Shown here: in pieces, positions 45,291-57,439 of the stretch
How positions within the stretch are numbered: position 1 is the first letter of the stretch
Layout of the letters: the number at the start of each line of letters is the position of its first letter
From: Cordilura impudica
Taxonomy: Eukaryota > Arthropoda > Insecta > Diptera > Scathophagidae
Assembly (NCBI GenBank): GCA_963682025.1
Contig: OY821518.1
Coordinates: forward strand, 233,183,192-233,247,191
DNA length: 64,000 nt
Direction of reading: 5' to 3'
Notes under the pieces: model-generated
What the model saw: only the letters and a program-made list of their open reading frames with translations
Told to the model about the DNA's origin: nothing
Database searches by the model: none
Translations under genes and position numbers: made by a program

Positions 45291-45883
45291 TTTTAAAAAA
45301 AAGTCATATTTTCCCCATATAAACACGCTTGAAAAAAAATTTAAGATTTTTAACCGGAAATTTGAAATTTTGCATTTTTTTAAAACATCTATATTTTTTA
45401 GTTTTACAAAGACCAAAAATATGATTATATAATTTTTTCCAAGTAAAGGGCTCCAGCGACGTTCAATGTTCAATTCAATTTTTGCAAGCTGTACAATTTT
45501 ATTGACTGTGTGTGCGTCATATAGAAGGTTTTTCTTTAATAAAATAAAATTGCACCATTGTTATTTACATTTTGCTATTTTCCGTTATTTTTTTATATTT
45601 GGACAAGAGATGAGAGCGTGTTTATTTCAGTTTAACGTGATCATTTTCTAATAGTTTGCGATTGTTTTGAAGTTTTCACTATTTTTTTTATCAATAATAT
45701 TTGAATTAATTGTGGAATTACCACTAAAACATGAAATTAATACCTAGTCAATATTGAAATAACCTCGTGCTGCAGTAGTTATTATAATAAAATAGTGAGC
45801 CCTCGTGAGTTAAATAATCTCACTGGTTCATCTCTCTATATATATGCATAATAAAACTATTCTGTCAAATTTATTAACTAGTT
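45291..45883. other. Interval between the foldback and the Transib #2 coding region
   Basis: It should contain the left end and promoter of Transib #2. I found no convincing CACWRTG heptamer plus CGCCA target copy here, so the left end may have been lost. No gene seen. Confidence 0.35.
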
Positions 45884-48086
45884 GTGAAGCAATATTTTTC
45901 AATAATGACAAATTATATTATTAATTCCAATATAGTTGATTTTTGGTTATCAGTGTCTTCAAAAAATAAAATCCCAGATGCATATAAATTTATAATAGGC
46001 AAAATTGGGGATTCAAGTCTTGAAAAAGAAGTGTGGTTAAGAAAAATTAAATTGTTTGACAATAAAATAAAAAAATATTGGAGCGAGAGTAGATCCAATA
46101 GCCAATTCTTCGATAAAAAGTATTCTAAGTGGTTGAATTGGAAATTTTTCGACCCAGACAATGTAAGTTGTATGTTGATATTCTTTTTAATCTAAGTAAA
46201 AAAGTTAAACTTTAAAACTAAAATATTTAGGAACCAAGCACGAGCAAAACTTGCCAACATAAAATATCTATTGTATCTGATATAGAACATCTAGAAACAA
46301 TGGAATCTTCAATAGCATCAGATATGGAAACAAACGTGTCACATACTACAAATGAAGAAATAACAAAATCTGTTAGAAAAAAGAAAGTATTCAGTCAAAG
46401 TTCTGTTAGATTAAAAAATAGAAAGATTTCAGAATTGATTGAAAATTATTCATTTGAAGAACTTCAATATGCAGCAGACAAATTAAGAAAGAGGTGTAAT
46501 AATAATTTAGACAGCACTAAGGCAGATGTAAAATGCATTTCTATTAAAAAGTCATTGGCGCTATACATGGATTTGGATTTGTCGGAACGAAAATATAACG
46601 TATTGCGGCAAGCAATTAATGAGCTTCATCCAAACTGTTTGCCATCATTATATGCGTTAAGAAATGGAAAATTAAAATTCTTACCCCCACATTGCAACGA
46701 CTGAAATTTCAGCAGAGGTTGACTTAAAATGTATAATGTGTAAAACGGCGGAAAGTGTGCTTAAAATTTGTAATATGGAACAAAAATGTACAAAGCTGTC
46801 CCTAATTTGCAAGTGGGGCATAGATTGTAGCTCTGGCCATAGTCGATATAAGCAAAAATTTGAAAACGAAAATAGTTCCGACGAGTTCATATTTTTTATA
46901 GCCTTTGTCCCTCTGAGGTATGTAAATTATTATACACAGATGTACATTTATACGTGCATTCCACAATTATCCTTTTATATTTTAAATTTCTATTTTTTTC
47001 AGAATGGTAAATTTAGACTCAAAGGAAATATTATGGGTAAATAAAACGCCATCTTCCACAATGTATTGTAGACCCAAATTTGTGTTAACAAAAGAGAATC
47101 CAGTTTTAGTTAAGCAAATGCACAATGATTTTATTGAAAAATTTAAAAATTTGGAATGTTCTGTAATTGATACAAATGGTTCAACTGTTGAGGTGTCTTA
47201 CGATATGCACTGCACAATGATAAATGGTTCAGTTGGCAAATGTTTTGAGTGACACGAACTCAGCAAGTAGGTGCTTTATATGTAATGCAAGCCCTACAGA
47301 TATGAACAATATAAACATTATTAAAGACCCTTGTATTAATAATTATAAATGTGGACTTTCTACACTCCACTGCTGGATAAGCTTTTTTGCATGCATATTG
47401 CACATTGCTTACCGTCTTCCTTTGAAAGTTTGGAGAGTCAATAAGGAAAATACCTCAGTTTTTTCACAAAACAAAAAAAGAATTCAAAATGAATTCAAAA
47501 CAAGGACGGGATTAATAATAGACCAAGTAAAAACGGGATTTGGAACTACTAACGACGGAAACACTGCTCGACGATTTTTTGAAAATAGTGAAATTGCTGC
47601 TGATATTACGGGGATTGATAGAAGTCTTATTGATAATTTTGGCATAATATTAAGAGTTTTATCTTGCGGAATCCCGGTTAATGTGACAACGTTTAAGGAG
47701 CTGCTAAATATTACTAGAAACTCATATTTAATACAGTATGGCTGGTATTACATACCAAGTACTGTTCATAATGTTTTAGTGCATGGGTGCGATGTTCTGG
47801 AATACTTCAACTTGCCAATAGGTAATAAAATATTAAAAAAACGTTTTACACATTTTTTAAAACTATTTTTCTCCTAGGGTGTTTGTCCGAAGAAGCCTTA
47901 GAAGCCAGTCATGAAAATGTAATGAATGTGCGATTTTCCCATAAAAGAAAAACGACGAGAGAAAATTCAAATAAAGATTTAATGGCTCATTTGTTATTAA
48001 TGTCGGATCCGGAACTATCGTCACTTAGGTCTACAAAAAACATAAAAAAAATTATGAATTCAAAGAAATTGAGAAATACATTTTGA
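45884..48086 (+). pseudogene. Transib transposase #2 (RAG1-core family), intron-containing and inactivated
   Basis: Exons: 45884-46162, 46231-46917 (with a frameshift near 46690), 47003-47821 (frameshift near 47235) and 47878-48086. Introns of 68, 85 and 56 nt have GTAAGT/GTATGT/GTAATA donors and TTTAG, TTCAG, CCTAG acceptors. Signature blocks: CKWGIDCSSGHS (first catalytic D, with Cys replacing the usual Gly), HCTMINGSV (Asn where the second catalytic Asp is expected), CFICNASP zinc-binding pair, TNDGNTARRFF, YYIPSTVHNVLVHG and LSEEALEA (catalytic Glu). The stop after SKKLRNTF matches the usual C-terminal region. Two frameshifts and the D-to-N change make it inactive. Confidence 0.88.
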
Positions 48087-48240
48087 AAGAAAACATCATA
48101 AATTACAATTAAAATTAATTATCTTATTTGTTGAGCAAATTTAGTAACAAATTTATTTATGACCATTTTTAAAGAGAATACTAAATTATTTGCATTTTGA
48201 TCACAAATGTTGCAAAAATTAATTTTTTGAGAAAAAGGAT

Positions 48241-48545
48241 ATATGGGAGATGATCATGTCCTTGTATCGAATGAAGCGAAATTTCCCAGAGAGCCCAAAA
48301 ATATAGTTTTATAAGTTGATATAAGTTTTCAGTGCATTCTGATGTAGTTACAATTTAGTTTTTGAGAAAAATTATATATGGGAGGTAGTCATGTCCTTGC
48401 ACCGAATGAAACAAAATTAACCACTAAGCTACAAGACATAATTTAACAGATAGTTACCAACTTTCGATTTATTCTTTATACAATTATAGCTAAAATTAAA
48501 CTTTTAAATTTAAAGATGTATGGGAGGTAGTCATGTCCTTGCATC
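48241..48545 (+). repeat. Three subterminal repeats in Transib #2
   Basis: A core ATATGGGAGGTAGTCATGTC followed by CTTGCACCGAATGAA recurs at about 48241, 48377 and 48519 (spacing about 136 and 142 bp) between the transposase stop and the right terminus. Subterminal repeats may be transposase binding sites; that is inference. Confidence 0.65.
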
Positions 48546-48879
48546 GATTTTTCCGAAACTTCGAATTTTTCTTAAATAACATATTTTGAACCGCCACACC
48601 AAATTTAATTTTTCTGCGATAACTTCTCTAATTTTGCCGATTCACTATATGGGGACAAAGCACTGTGCGCCAGTGCCCCAAGTTTTTAAAAGTCAATGAA
48701 GAAGAAATATACAATACCTTACCATGTATAAAAAATAAAAATCATTTTTATTTCCATCGGTTTTTGATTTATTTTTTAATGTAATCATTTGCTGTTGTTC
48801 TTGAGTCTTAGCTAGGAAAAAGTACTAATGTAAGTCGAAACGACTAATATTGGATAACCAGGGTTAAATGTAAAATGCT

Positions 48880-49405
48880 TTTTTATCGGCCATGGGATGA
48901 AAGCTATTGAAATTGGTGAGAATCGGTCCATGTTCAGACCTAGCCCCCATACAAATTACCCTTATGAAATCGACATAAATTGCCATAGGATCCAAATTGT
49001 CATATAGATCTTACTCAAATTGGGTTTGTAAGCGTTCATTACATTCACTAATTAGTTGTCCAAAAATGGTCCCTTTGGCCCCATATAGAGCTGCTTCCCG
49101 ATATTCACTTAAATCTATTAAAAAACAAAAATATTGCACTGATTCTTCTCAAATTTTGTTTGTATATGTTTTTGCAAAATACAAGAGACGTTACCAACCA
49201 TGGTCAGGATCGGACCATTTTTGGACCTAGTCCCCATATAGATATAGCATCCGATATGAACTTTTTCAAAATTTTTTCAAATTTGGTTTTTGCTTATTTT
49301 CTATGTCCAGTTAGTTGGGCCTAAGAGATAGGCTTTCTAAACGCATGGTATAGGGTATCGTATAGTCGGTCTAGACCGACTATAATTTTCTTACTTGTTT
49401 TTAAT
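48880..49405 (+). mobile_element. HINE/DINE-1-like element, 5'-truncated copy D
   Basis: Starts inside the family at TTATCGGCCATGGGATGAAA and ends with the palindrome GTCGGTCTAGACCGACTATA plus TTTTCTTACTTGTTTTT (about 49361-49405). Relative to A and B it lacks the 5' end and microsatellite and has a deletion near 49270. Confidence 0.75.
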
Positions 49406-49739
49406 TATATTTATTTATATTTTTTATTGTAATATGTTGTATGCAAATTATATACGCCAATATACAGGTTACAATTTCCATATATATAAATACAAAATAC
49501 AAATATCCTTTTATAACAACCTTTTTCAATAAAAAGTTAAGTTTGCAATAAAAAGTATTTTTCATAACAAAAATATGTAAATTTTTACATAAAATGTACC
49601 TTCTTAAAAAAATAAAGCAAAATTTAATAAAGAGTAGATTTCTCAATAAACAGTTACTCTTCAATTAAGAGCTCCTTTTGCAACAAAAATTATAGTTTGC
49701 CAAAAAACTACATTTTAGAATTTTAGAATTAGAATTTTC
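49406..49739. other. Short AT-rich interval with no gene
   Basis: It carries a few degenerate satellite-like AAAAGTATTTTTC units and a (TA)-rich stretch. Nothing else recognised. Confidence 0.35.
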
Positions 49740-49919
49740 TCTATTTATAAATATATTAAAGATTAATTTACAAGTTTAATTCAATGATTCATTTACGCAT
49801 ATAAACAAGAAAATAAAATAGAATATTAACGACATGTTTTTTTAAAAACGTCTGTCGCACGATCACAATTTATTATCAGCATTTTTGGTAGAAAATAAGT
49901 AACAATTATTGTTATAAAA

Positions 49920-52900
49920 TTAATTAAATTCAGTTAACAAAAAGTTTCTGTATTTTAAAGTACATTTTAAATATTTAACTAAGTTTGACCAGTCTTCTTC
50001 ATTTATACCATTTAAAATATGATTTATCTCTTCTTCCGTTAAGTTAGATTTTTGAAAGCAAGCGAGCCTAAATTCTTTAAGCACTGGACAGCCCCCAAGA
50101 AAATGTAGAAACGTTTCCAATTCATGCAGATTGCACAATTTACAACACCTGTTTACATCTGACGCACCAAACCTGTTGTAGTTTAACGCAATAAGCCCAC
50201 TGCGTGCTTTGAAGATCCAAGTGATATTATTTGTGTTGAAATTATCCTGGAGATAATGGTTTCCTCTTTCATAATCCAAATGTTTGTAAATTCTTGTGAT
50301 TGATTCAGATTTTCTTTGCAATCTTTCATTTAAAGTACTACTTTTCATATTATTTAGTAATTCTGTGCAAAATTGATTCCATTGTAGCTCCGTTGGGTTT
50401 GTTTCTGGAAAATTAACGTTAAATGACAAAGCTTTCGACTTTAATTCATTTGCCCAGAAAATGTTACGACGTAGTTATATTAAGGATAGCTGGTGAGGCA
50501 ATCTGTCTTCTCCATAATTGAATATTGTTCTGCTTAAATATTTAAGATTGAGCCCCAAAGTATACATATGACTGTCTTCAGCACTAGTTTCTAGCATAAG
50601 AATGTAGTTAGGAGTAAAGCTTGGTACATTTAGAATTCTTTTCATGTAATATCGTTGCAGCTTATTTACTTATTCAAAATGTCTAAAACCCCATACTTGA
50701 GCCGCATATGATTGTATTGCTCTACATACTGCAAGATAAACCTTCTATTTCATTCTTAAATTAATTTCATGTTTCCCAATTAAATCTTGCCATGTTATGT
50801 TTATTGCGTTTTTCGCTTGTATGCTTCTTTTTTCTTAATGTTTATTGAACTTTAGCTTCGGCGTAAAGATTACTTCCAAGTAATTAAATTCGGATGATAT
50901 TTTTACTTCTTCTCCCTTAAAAACCCATTTTTCTTGCCGACTTAATCGTCCACCATTTCTAAATATTAGAATTTCGGATTTGTTTAGATTAACCTCCAGA
51001 TTCCACATATAACAATAATTTTCCAGATTTTTAATCATTGGCTGCATAACGGCAATATCATCAGTTAATATGACTATGTCATCAGCATATAGTAAAAGAC
51101 GGACATTCATATTTTCAACCATCAGACCACCTTCCAAAACCTCATGCAGATCGTTAATGTACAAGGCAAAAAGTAATGGCGACAACAAGCACCCGTGTTT
51201 AACACCTGATTTGGTTCCAAAATACTCCGAAAATTCTTCACCAGTCCAAACGGCAGATTGTGTGTTGCTGTAAATTCTTTCTATGAATCGTGCAAATTTG
51301 TAAGAGACGCCCATTTTAAAAAGTTTGTAAATCAAAGCTTTTCTTGAAACGCTATAGAAGGCAGCCTTGAAGTCGACAAAAAATGCGTACACCTTCTTTT
51401 TTTCAACTAGCTTAAGGCTTACAATAGCAGACAAATTCTAAATATTATCGACTGTAGAGTAGTTTCTGCGAATTCCTGCTTGATATTCTGTAAGTTTATG
51501 ACTTAATTCTACCCAATTAGACAATCGTTCATTTAAGATTCCAATTATTATCTTCACAGCGCAGTTCATGAACGAAATACCTCTATAGTTTGCCGGTAGA
51601 TTGGGATCACCTTTCTTGTATATTGGAAAAACAATAGTTTTGGTAAAAGAATAATCTACCTGATTACTCGTAAAAGATTTATTATATAGTTTTTGCAATT
51701 GTGTATAGAATTGGTTTGTAGCATTTATAAAAAAATTCATAAGGCACTCGATCTTCACCCGGTGCTTTGTTTAGCTTTACCTTATTCAGCATATTTTTTA
51801 TTTCGTTAATAGTTATAGGATGATCAAGCATAACATCTTCTGTAAATATTGTCGCATAATATATATGTACTTCTGTCTGTGGTGGGTTTAGCAAATTTTC
51901 AAAATTATTTTTAAATGTTGATACCGCAACGTTTGCACAAATTTTATATTGGCGATTTCGGATTTCATTAACTAACTTCCACCATTGCTGGCTATTATTA
52001 ACTCTGTTAATGTTATTTGCAAGTTGCTGATAATAATCAGATTTACTTGTTTTACAAACGATTTTATAGTTTTTTTGTAAATTAACGTACTTTTCTTTTG
52101 TAGTAGTTTAAAACATTTTTGTCTAGCGTTGTTACAAATGTTATTATACCATTTGTTCTTCGGTTCAAACGATTTCTTATTTGTTGCAGCTGGTGGTGTA
52201 GATTTCTTGATTGCTTCACACAATAGGTCCATACTTGTTTCTGTTGCATTTATAGCTTCTAAGTTATGGTTGAGCTTTCTCAGATACAGTTCTTTATTTT
52301 CATTTTTCCAGGGTAACTTTGGCAGCAATTGTAGCTTTCTTATGTTTTCATTTTTGATTTGTATCTTTAACTTTAGCAAAATTGGAAAGTGGTCTGACCA
52401 TACTTCGTCTTCAACTGAAAATTCACCTATACAGTATAAAAGTTCTTGTGGTGCAGCACAGATATCATTAACAGATTCTCCTAGAGTACTGGCATATGTT
52501 AACCTTCCTTTTTCATCACCTCTTGTTCTGCCATTCAAAATTAATAAATTATTATCTGTACAGAGCTCTAACAACTGTCGACCCTTTTTATTTGCAGTTT
52601 TGTCTTTAAATTTTCTTATATCGTATCCAGAAGTAAATGTATCTTTATATAAATCAATCATTTCCTGATTGAGTTCACCAATTCTTACATTTAAATCTCC
52701 TATTATAATTGGGTTTAAGATATTTAGGTTTTCAAAAAGAGATTTTATGTTATTAAAATCAGTATCCCAGCTTGCAGGTCTTAAGAAAATTGGTACTGTG
52801 GTAAAACTTGTAGTTTTTGTACGGAAATTTAGGAGGATCTTATCATATTTAATAGTTTGCTCATATCTAATGCCGAATTCTAAAATTTTTTAACTTATGC

Positions 52901-53117
52901 CATACATAGAGCCACCGATTGCTCGACCAAAACTATGGTTCCGTTTTGCCGCTTCAAAATATAAGTCAAAGCCCGGAAAATATTTTCTTACTCTCTCAGT
53001 TTTTTCCTCTTCAAGATGAGTTTCAAGTAATAAAAAGATCTCAAAGTTTTTTATGTAATTAAGGAAAGACGGTTGTAGATATTTATTTTCCAGACCATTT
53101 ATGTTGTACGAAATCAT
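49920..53117 (-). pseudogene. LINE ORF2: APE endonuclease, reverse transcriptase, C-terminal domain
   Basis: From 53117: MISYNINGLENKY and LLLETHLEE (endonuclease start), TAA after MYGIS (near 52890), IIGDLNVRIG, a GRTRGDEKGRLTY segment and WSDHFPILLK. A linker follows with a frameshift near 52080. RT: LNKAPGEDRVPYEFF (about 51780), YRGISFMNCAVKII, QAGIRRNYSTVDNI, FFVDFKAAFYSVSRKALI (51390), SGVKHGCLLSPLLFALYIND and catalytic YADD (about 51090). A broken thumb region (50830-50440) and a C-terminal zinc-type motif CCKLCNLHELETFLHFLGGC (about 50150) end the frame. Stops and at least three frameshifts make it inactive. In the motif block FKAAFYSV, Tyr replaces the usual Asp. Confidence 0.8.
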
Positions 53118-53211
53118 TCTTAGATCTAAAATATTTTTTTCATTTAAATTTGATAAGTTTTTTTTTCCATTATATTGTTACCGTTATTTGTTACCGATCG
53201 ACAGACAACTT

Positions 53212-54023
53212 TTAGTTTTTTGTATTAAATTCTTGCATAATGCATTCATATTCCAAGTTAATATAATTTATTTCTTCACCGTAGATTTTTTCCAGTTCAG
53301 TTCTTCCTTCATTGCTACCATATAACAACTTGTTTTCACGACTCCATCTAAACCATTGTTCATTGATCTTCATTCTATCTTTTCTTACAACAACTTTATG
53401 ATTCTTACTAATTTCCTGAAGTTTTTTTTTTTTAATATCAAGCATGCCTTTTTATGTTCTTGTTTATTTGGTATCATGTCTCTTTCAATAAAAATAGTTG
53501 TGCCGGCAAGATTTCGAGTATTTTGGAACACTTCTTCAATAGCTTTCACCGATTCAAGCTCTACTATTACCGCCATCTTTTCATTTCTATCAGACACTTT
53601 ACGAACACCAACTATCTTTATATTAACTTTCAGTTGTTCTTTAAACATACTTTCTACTTCATTAAAAGGGGTTTTTGAAGTTTTGAGACCTTTATTAAAA
53701 AGTTTAATTTGATTTTCCAGCCAAATAATGTCCTTTTTAGTATCATCATTTTCTTTTTTTACTTTAATCAATTCTTCTTTAAGATGTTGATTTTCTAATT
53801 TCAATGCGATTACATCCGTATTTACAGTACCAATTTGAGTTTTTATTTCATCTAAATCGGCTTTGGTTGGTAGAGTTTTTAGCTTTTAATCTAAAGTGGC
53901 ATTAATGGTATCTTTTATCAACTGTATAAGATCGCTTGTCTCCATTTTACTTTTAATTGCTTCTTGGCTTTCAGGTGATGTTTCAATTATTTTTCTTTTA
54001 ATACTGTTTGGGGTATTTTGCAT
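53212..54023 (-). pseudogene. LINE ORF1 (coiled coil plus RRM-like domain), broken
   Basis: Starts MQNTPNSIKRKIIE at 54023. TAA interrupts after NATLD (near 53888). A heptad-rich coiled coil (KLENQHLKEELIKVKKEND, 53804-53700) is followed by an RRM-like segment with VNIKIVGVRKV and AVIVELESVKAIEEVF. A T12/A12 homopolymer near 53430 shifts the frame, after which VRKDRMKINEQWFRW continues to 53212. The layout resembles L1-type trimeric ORF1 proteins that coat element RNA. Confidence 0.7.
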
Positions 54024-57000
54024 ATTTTGTGACAATATAAGATTAATTCCAAAGCATAAGCAATAATAATTAACATAAGCATAAATTTTGTTGTTGACTT
54101 TATTTAAATTTTGCTCAGTGTACTTATGTTATTTGGTATGGCAACACCTTTTATTATTATTGTTTCTATCGATAACTTGTTTTAAATTAATCGATCCATT
54201 ATAACCACTATGTTTGAACAACAAGGCCAGCTGCTGTTGCTATTTTTCTTTCAGTTGTATTAGTGAAAGCAATAACTTCCAGCAATTGAGTGATTTTTAT
54301 ACCAGATAAATTTAATAATTAAAAAAATTAATTCATCTCACCACCACTCCAAATACATAAAAATGGTTTATCCACACAACGTCTACCGGGAAAACTTCAA
54401 ATTGAGAAACAGCGTAATAATAGAAACAAAGTATTTCCTTGGATTTTTTCAACAATACGGAAGCCTCCACAAAACAAGTCTTTTACTTAATGCTTCTTTG
54501 ATAAAAAACCTATATTTGTAAGGATAACTTTTCATATTGGTAACTTTAAGGATAAGGATAACTTTTTATAATTCAAGAAAAATTTTTCATCGAAACTTAA
54601 TTCTGTAATTTTTTCCAGCAAAAGTATTTTTATTTAAAATATCTACTATTTAATTAAATTTTAATAAGAGTTATGAGGATAAAATTATTTGTTAAAAAAA
54701 AGTACGTTCGTATAAAAGTACCCTTATAAATATAGAACTCAGATTTTTAATCTATTTTTTCCAAAAAGCAAAACTTTAAAGTGTTACCATAAATACACTT
54801 AAGTTTTATATTTTTAGATAAGAATTATGACAAAAGAACTAAAATTTTTAAATTAAAATTGTTTGAGGTTATCCTTAGAAACTTAATTAAAATCTGTTTA
54901 CTATTTTTAGCAATACCACAAAACAAAATTTCTGTTAAATTTCAATACAATTAATAACAATAGCTGGTTGTTTTTAAAGGTTTAATCATAACATTCTACA
55001 AAATCATCTACCAGCAACCCCAGCAATTGTGTTAAAGTAATGAAAGAAAATATAACTAACTTAAACGGAAGTAAAGTATATATATTGTATATAACAATAG
55101 TCTAAAAGCAATAAGTTTCTTGAAAATAAAAACAACTACATCCCCCGAAACCACAATGGATAAATAAATTATAAAAGAACAAAATCTCCACAATATAAAC
55201 TTACATAATAGTTTGGTTTTTTTTATTTAGACAACAGCAACAACAGCTCACAGTTAAGAGGACGTTAAACCAGCAGCAAAGTAGTGACTAAAGGAAATGA
55301 AGAAAGACGACCAAACTTAGCTAGTGGAAAAAGATTAAGGGAGGGTTTTATAGATAACACTTAAGCTTGCTCTAAGACTTAAATGTCGAATTTAAATCAA
55401 AGTTGACCTAACGAAAGGTGATTTTCAAGTGATGAATGCTATAGACTGCATTTGAAATATCAGCAAAAACCTAAACGCTGATTTTGAAATTTAAACTTAA
55501 ATTTCAACTAAATCTTCAGTGTTAAACTTTTCACTTTTTTTAACTACATTTGCAAGATTTTCTTCTTTCTTAACATTTTGCAATAATTATAAGAAATCTT
55601 AAAGAATTATTGTTTAGCCTACTTCAATGAGACAAATGGCCAAACATAAGCTTGGCCAGATATATGACAGGATATTAAAGTCATTATCATCATTTTCACA
55701 ATTGTGGTTCTTTTGAGTGTTCCATTTTTACAACAGATTAACTTGTACATTTCTTAAGGCATTGTATTCTTCCACTCAAAATGTTTTCATATTTTCTATA
55801 GAACACTTTGGAAGAACAAAAGGTGTGTTTGCTAAACAGGTCATAACATACCCAATCACCTTAAAGTTGATTTTAAGTGTTCACACACACACACATACAT
55901 ACACACACACTTTCATTTTACTAAACTGTTAACCATTCATTCACTCGTTAAATTCATACCTCTTCATAACAGCTATTCTAAAAGAGAGAGAGAGAGAGAT
56001 AGAGATGGAGAATGAGAGTGAATCCTTTATGATGAGCATTATTCTATGAATATCCCTCAAATTTTAGAAAATTTTTTGTCTGTATAGTTGTAAAGAGGCT
56101 TCTGTGGAATTTCTTTGCAGATTTTTTTTAGATTTTTTTTATGAGGGTTTGTATTTTATGTTTTTGCACAAAGAATTTGTTATGAATGCTCGAGATATAT
56201 ATATTTTTTTTAATTGAATCTTGCTTTTTTACCACAAAATGTCTGTTTTTCATAAACGCAAACATATCTGTGTCTAAAAAATATAATCTTTTACAAAGGG
56301 ATTAAAGATAAAAGCTTTTCAAATGCAATTTCTTAAAAGTGTAATATGAAATGATTTTCAAAATTAAAAAAAAAAAAAAATATTAATTTATAAAGCAGCT
56401 TCCAGATATTTACTTAAATATTCCGAAAAATTTAAGAAAATAAAATAGTAGTGAGGTAGAAACTTCTGAATTACATTTTTATATATTTTTCACATAAAGA
56501 ACAAAATTTAATTTATAAAAAAAAGAATTATCTCCAAATCAATTTGCTTTCCGTGCTATTTTCCGCACTTCGGCCAAGAACAGATCATTCCCAATGTATC
56601 AGTGGTTTCAAGCTTCTTTTTTATTATTGAAATTTATATCTTTCTTTAAAAATTTGCCCAAAAAGTTTCATTTGATCTTAGAAGGGACATATTAGGGGCT
56701 TGAATTTCTTTCGGTATAAACTCAATTTTTTTTCTTGTGAAATTTTCAATTGCAGACTTAGCGTAATTTGTTAATGCCAGAAAATTATTTTGTCTCGTCA
56801 ATTATATTTTTCTGAAAATTTCCAACACATTTTTGATCATAAATTGTGAATTATAAACCAATTTTCATTTGAATTATTGTGGATCACTGATACTACGTTC
56901 CAGCTCTACGTAATAGCTCGCCTTAATAACACCATATTAGAAAATAGAACAAATTTAATATAACTTTAAAATGACCTAGTGTAAGTTTCAAGTCTGGTTC

Positions 57001-57111
57001 AGTAAATTGATTTTTGAATTTTCAATACTTCTTTAGACGCAAACAGTTTTAGTGTAAGTTGTTACTCATTATTATTAAAAAAAAAAATCATCTGAGTCTG
57101 ATCACAGGGGA
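54024..57111. other. Unassigned AT-rich interval with simple repeats
   Basis: Nothing I can identify as a gene. Simple repeats: (CA)n at 55883-55911 and (GA)n at 55984-56006. A CAGCAACAACAGC patch after a TTTATTTAG at 55223-55250 looks faintly like an exon start but is stopped after a few codons. The sequence is otherwise unique-looking intron. Confidence 0.4.
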
Positions 57112-57434
57112 GATGTGTAAACATCTAGTAATTAAAGATTTTTTAAGTCATTTTTTAAAATCAAACAAAAAGCGTCATCTATGTATCACTTATAGCAAAA
57201 ACTGTTTCAGCTAATTCAACAACTCTTTGCTGTAAAACTTTAAAAATATCCCAATATAAACGTATATAAGTGATACATAGATGACGCTTTCAAAAAAGTG
57301 GCATAAAAACAATTTTATATCATAATTTTTTCACCAATACAATCATAAGTCACACACCGATTTGTGTAACGCTGTTTTTGTGATTGTATTGTGAAATAGA
57401 AATTACCCCCTGCACCTATAGATGTTTACACATC
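57112..57434. mobile_element. Palindromic MITE with nested inverted repeats
   Basis: The outer inverted repeat GATGTGTAAACATCT (57112-57126) pairs with AGATGTTTACACATC (57420-57434). The inner perfect 26-bp arms AAAGCGTCATCTATGTATCA... (57169-57194) pair with 57265-57290. A third pair, CAATACAATCATAAGTCAC (57337) with GTGATTGTATTGTG (57379), lies to the right. No coding potential. Confidence 0.75.
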
Positions 57435-57439
57435 AAAAC

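Larger units (their letters stand above)
45884..48677 (+). mobile_element. Transib DNA transposon #2 (right end identified)
   Basis: An intron-containing Transib transposase is followed by a right terminus at 48677. Read inward on the minus strand that terminus is CACAGTG, a 23-bp spacer, then GCAAAATTA, the same layout as Transib #1. The adjoining 5 bp, CGCCA, would be the target copy. The matching left end was not found, so the element may be truncated. Three copies of a repeat containing TATGGGAGGTAGTCATGTCC lie upstream of the right end. Confidence 0.8.
49740..54023 (-). mobile_element. Non-LTR retrotransposon (coiled-coil ORF1, APE endonuclease, RT), decayed
   Basis: ORF1 at 54023-53212 and ORF2 at 53117-49920 lie on the minus strand. 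The clade is unclear; the CKLC...H...C tail and APE domain are general LINE features. The 3' end lies somewhere in 49740-49915 and the 5' leader extends an unknown distance beyond 54023. No target duplication was identified. Confidence 0.8.

Noticed and set aside
45440..45530. CGACG plus TTCAATG as the left end of Transib #2
   Set aside because: The heptamer is a poor fit, does not pair with the right end CACAGTGCTTTG, and the flanking bases do not match CGCCA.
55215..55340. Exon beginning after TTTTTTTTATTTAG with CAACAGCAACAACAGC
   Set aside because: All frames meet stops soon and the content does not resemble the GABA-B receptor.
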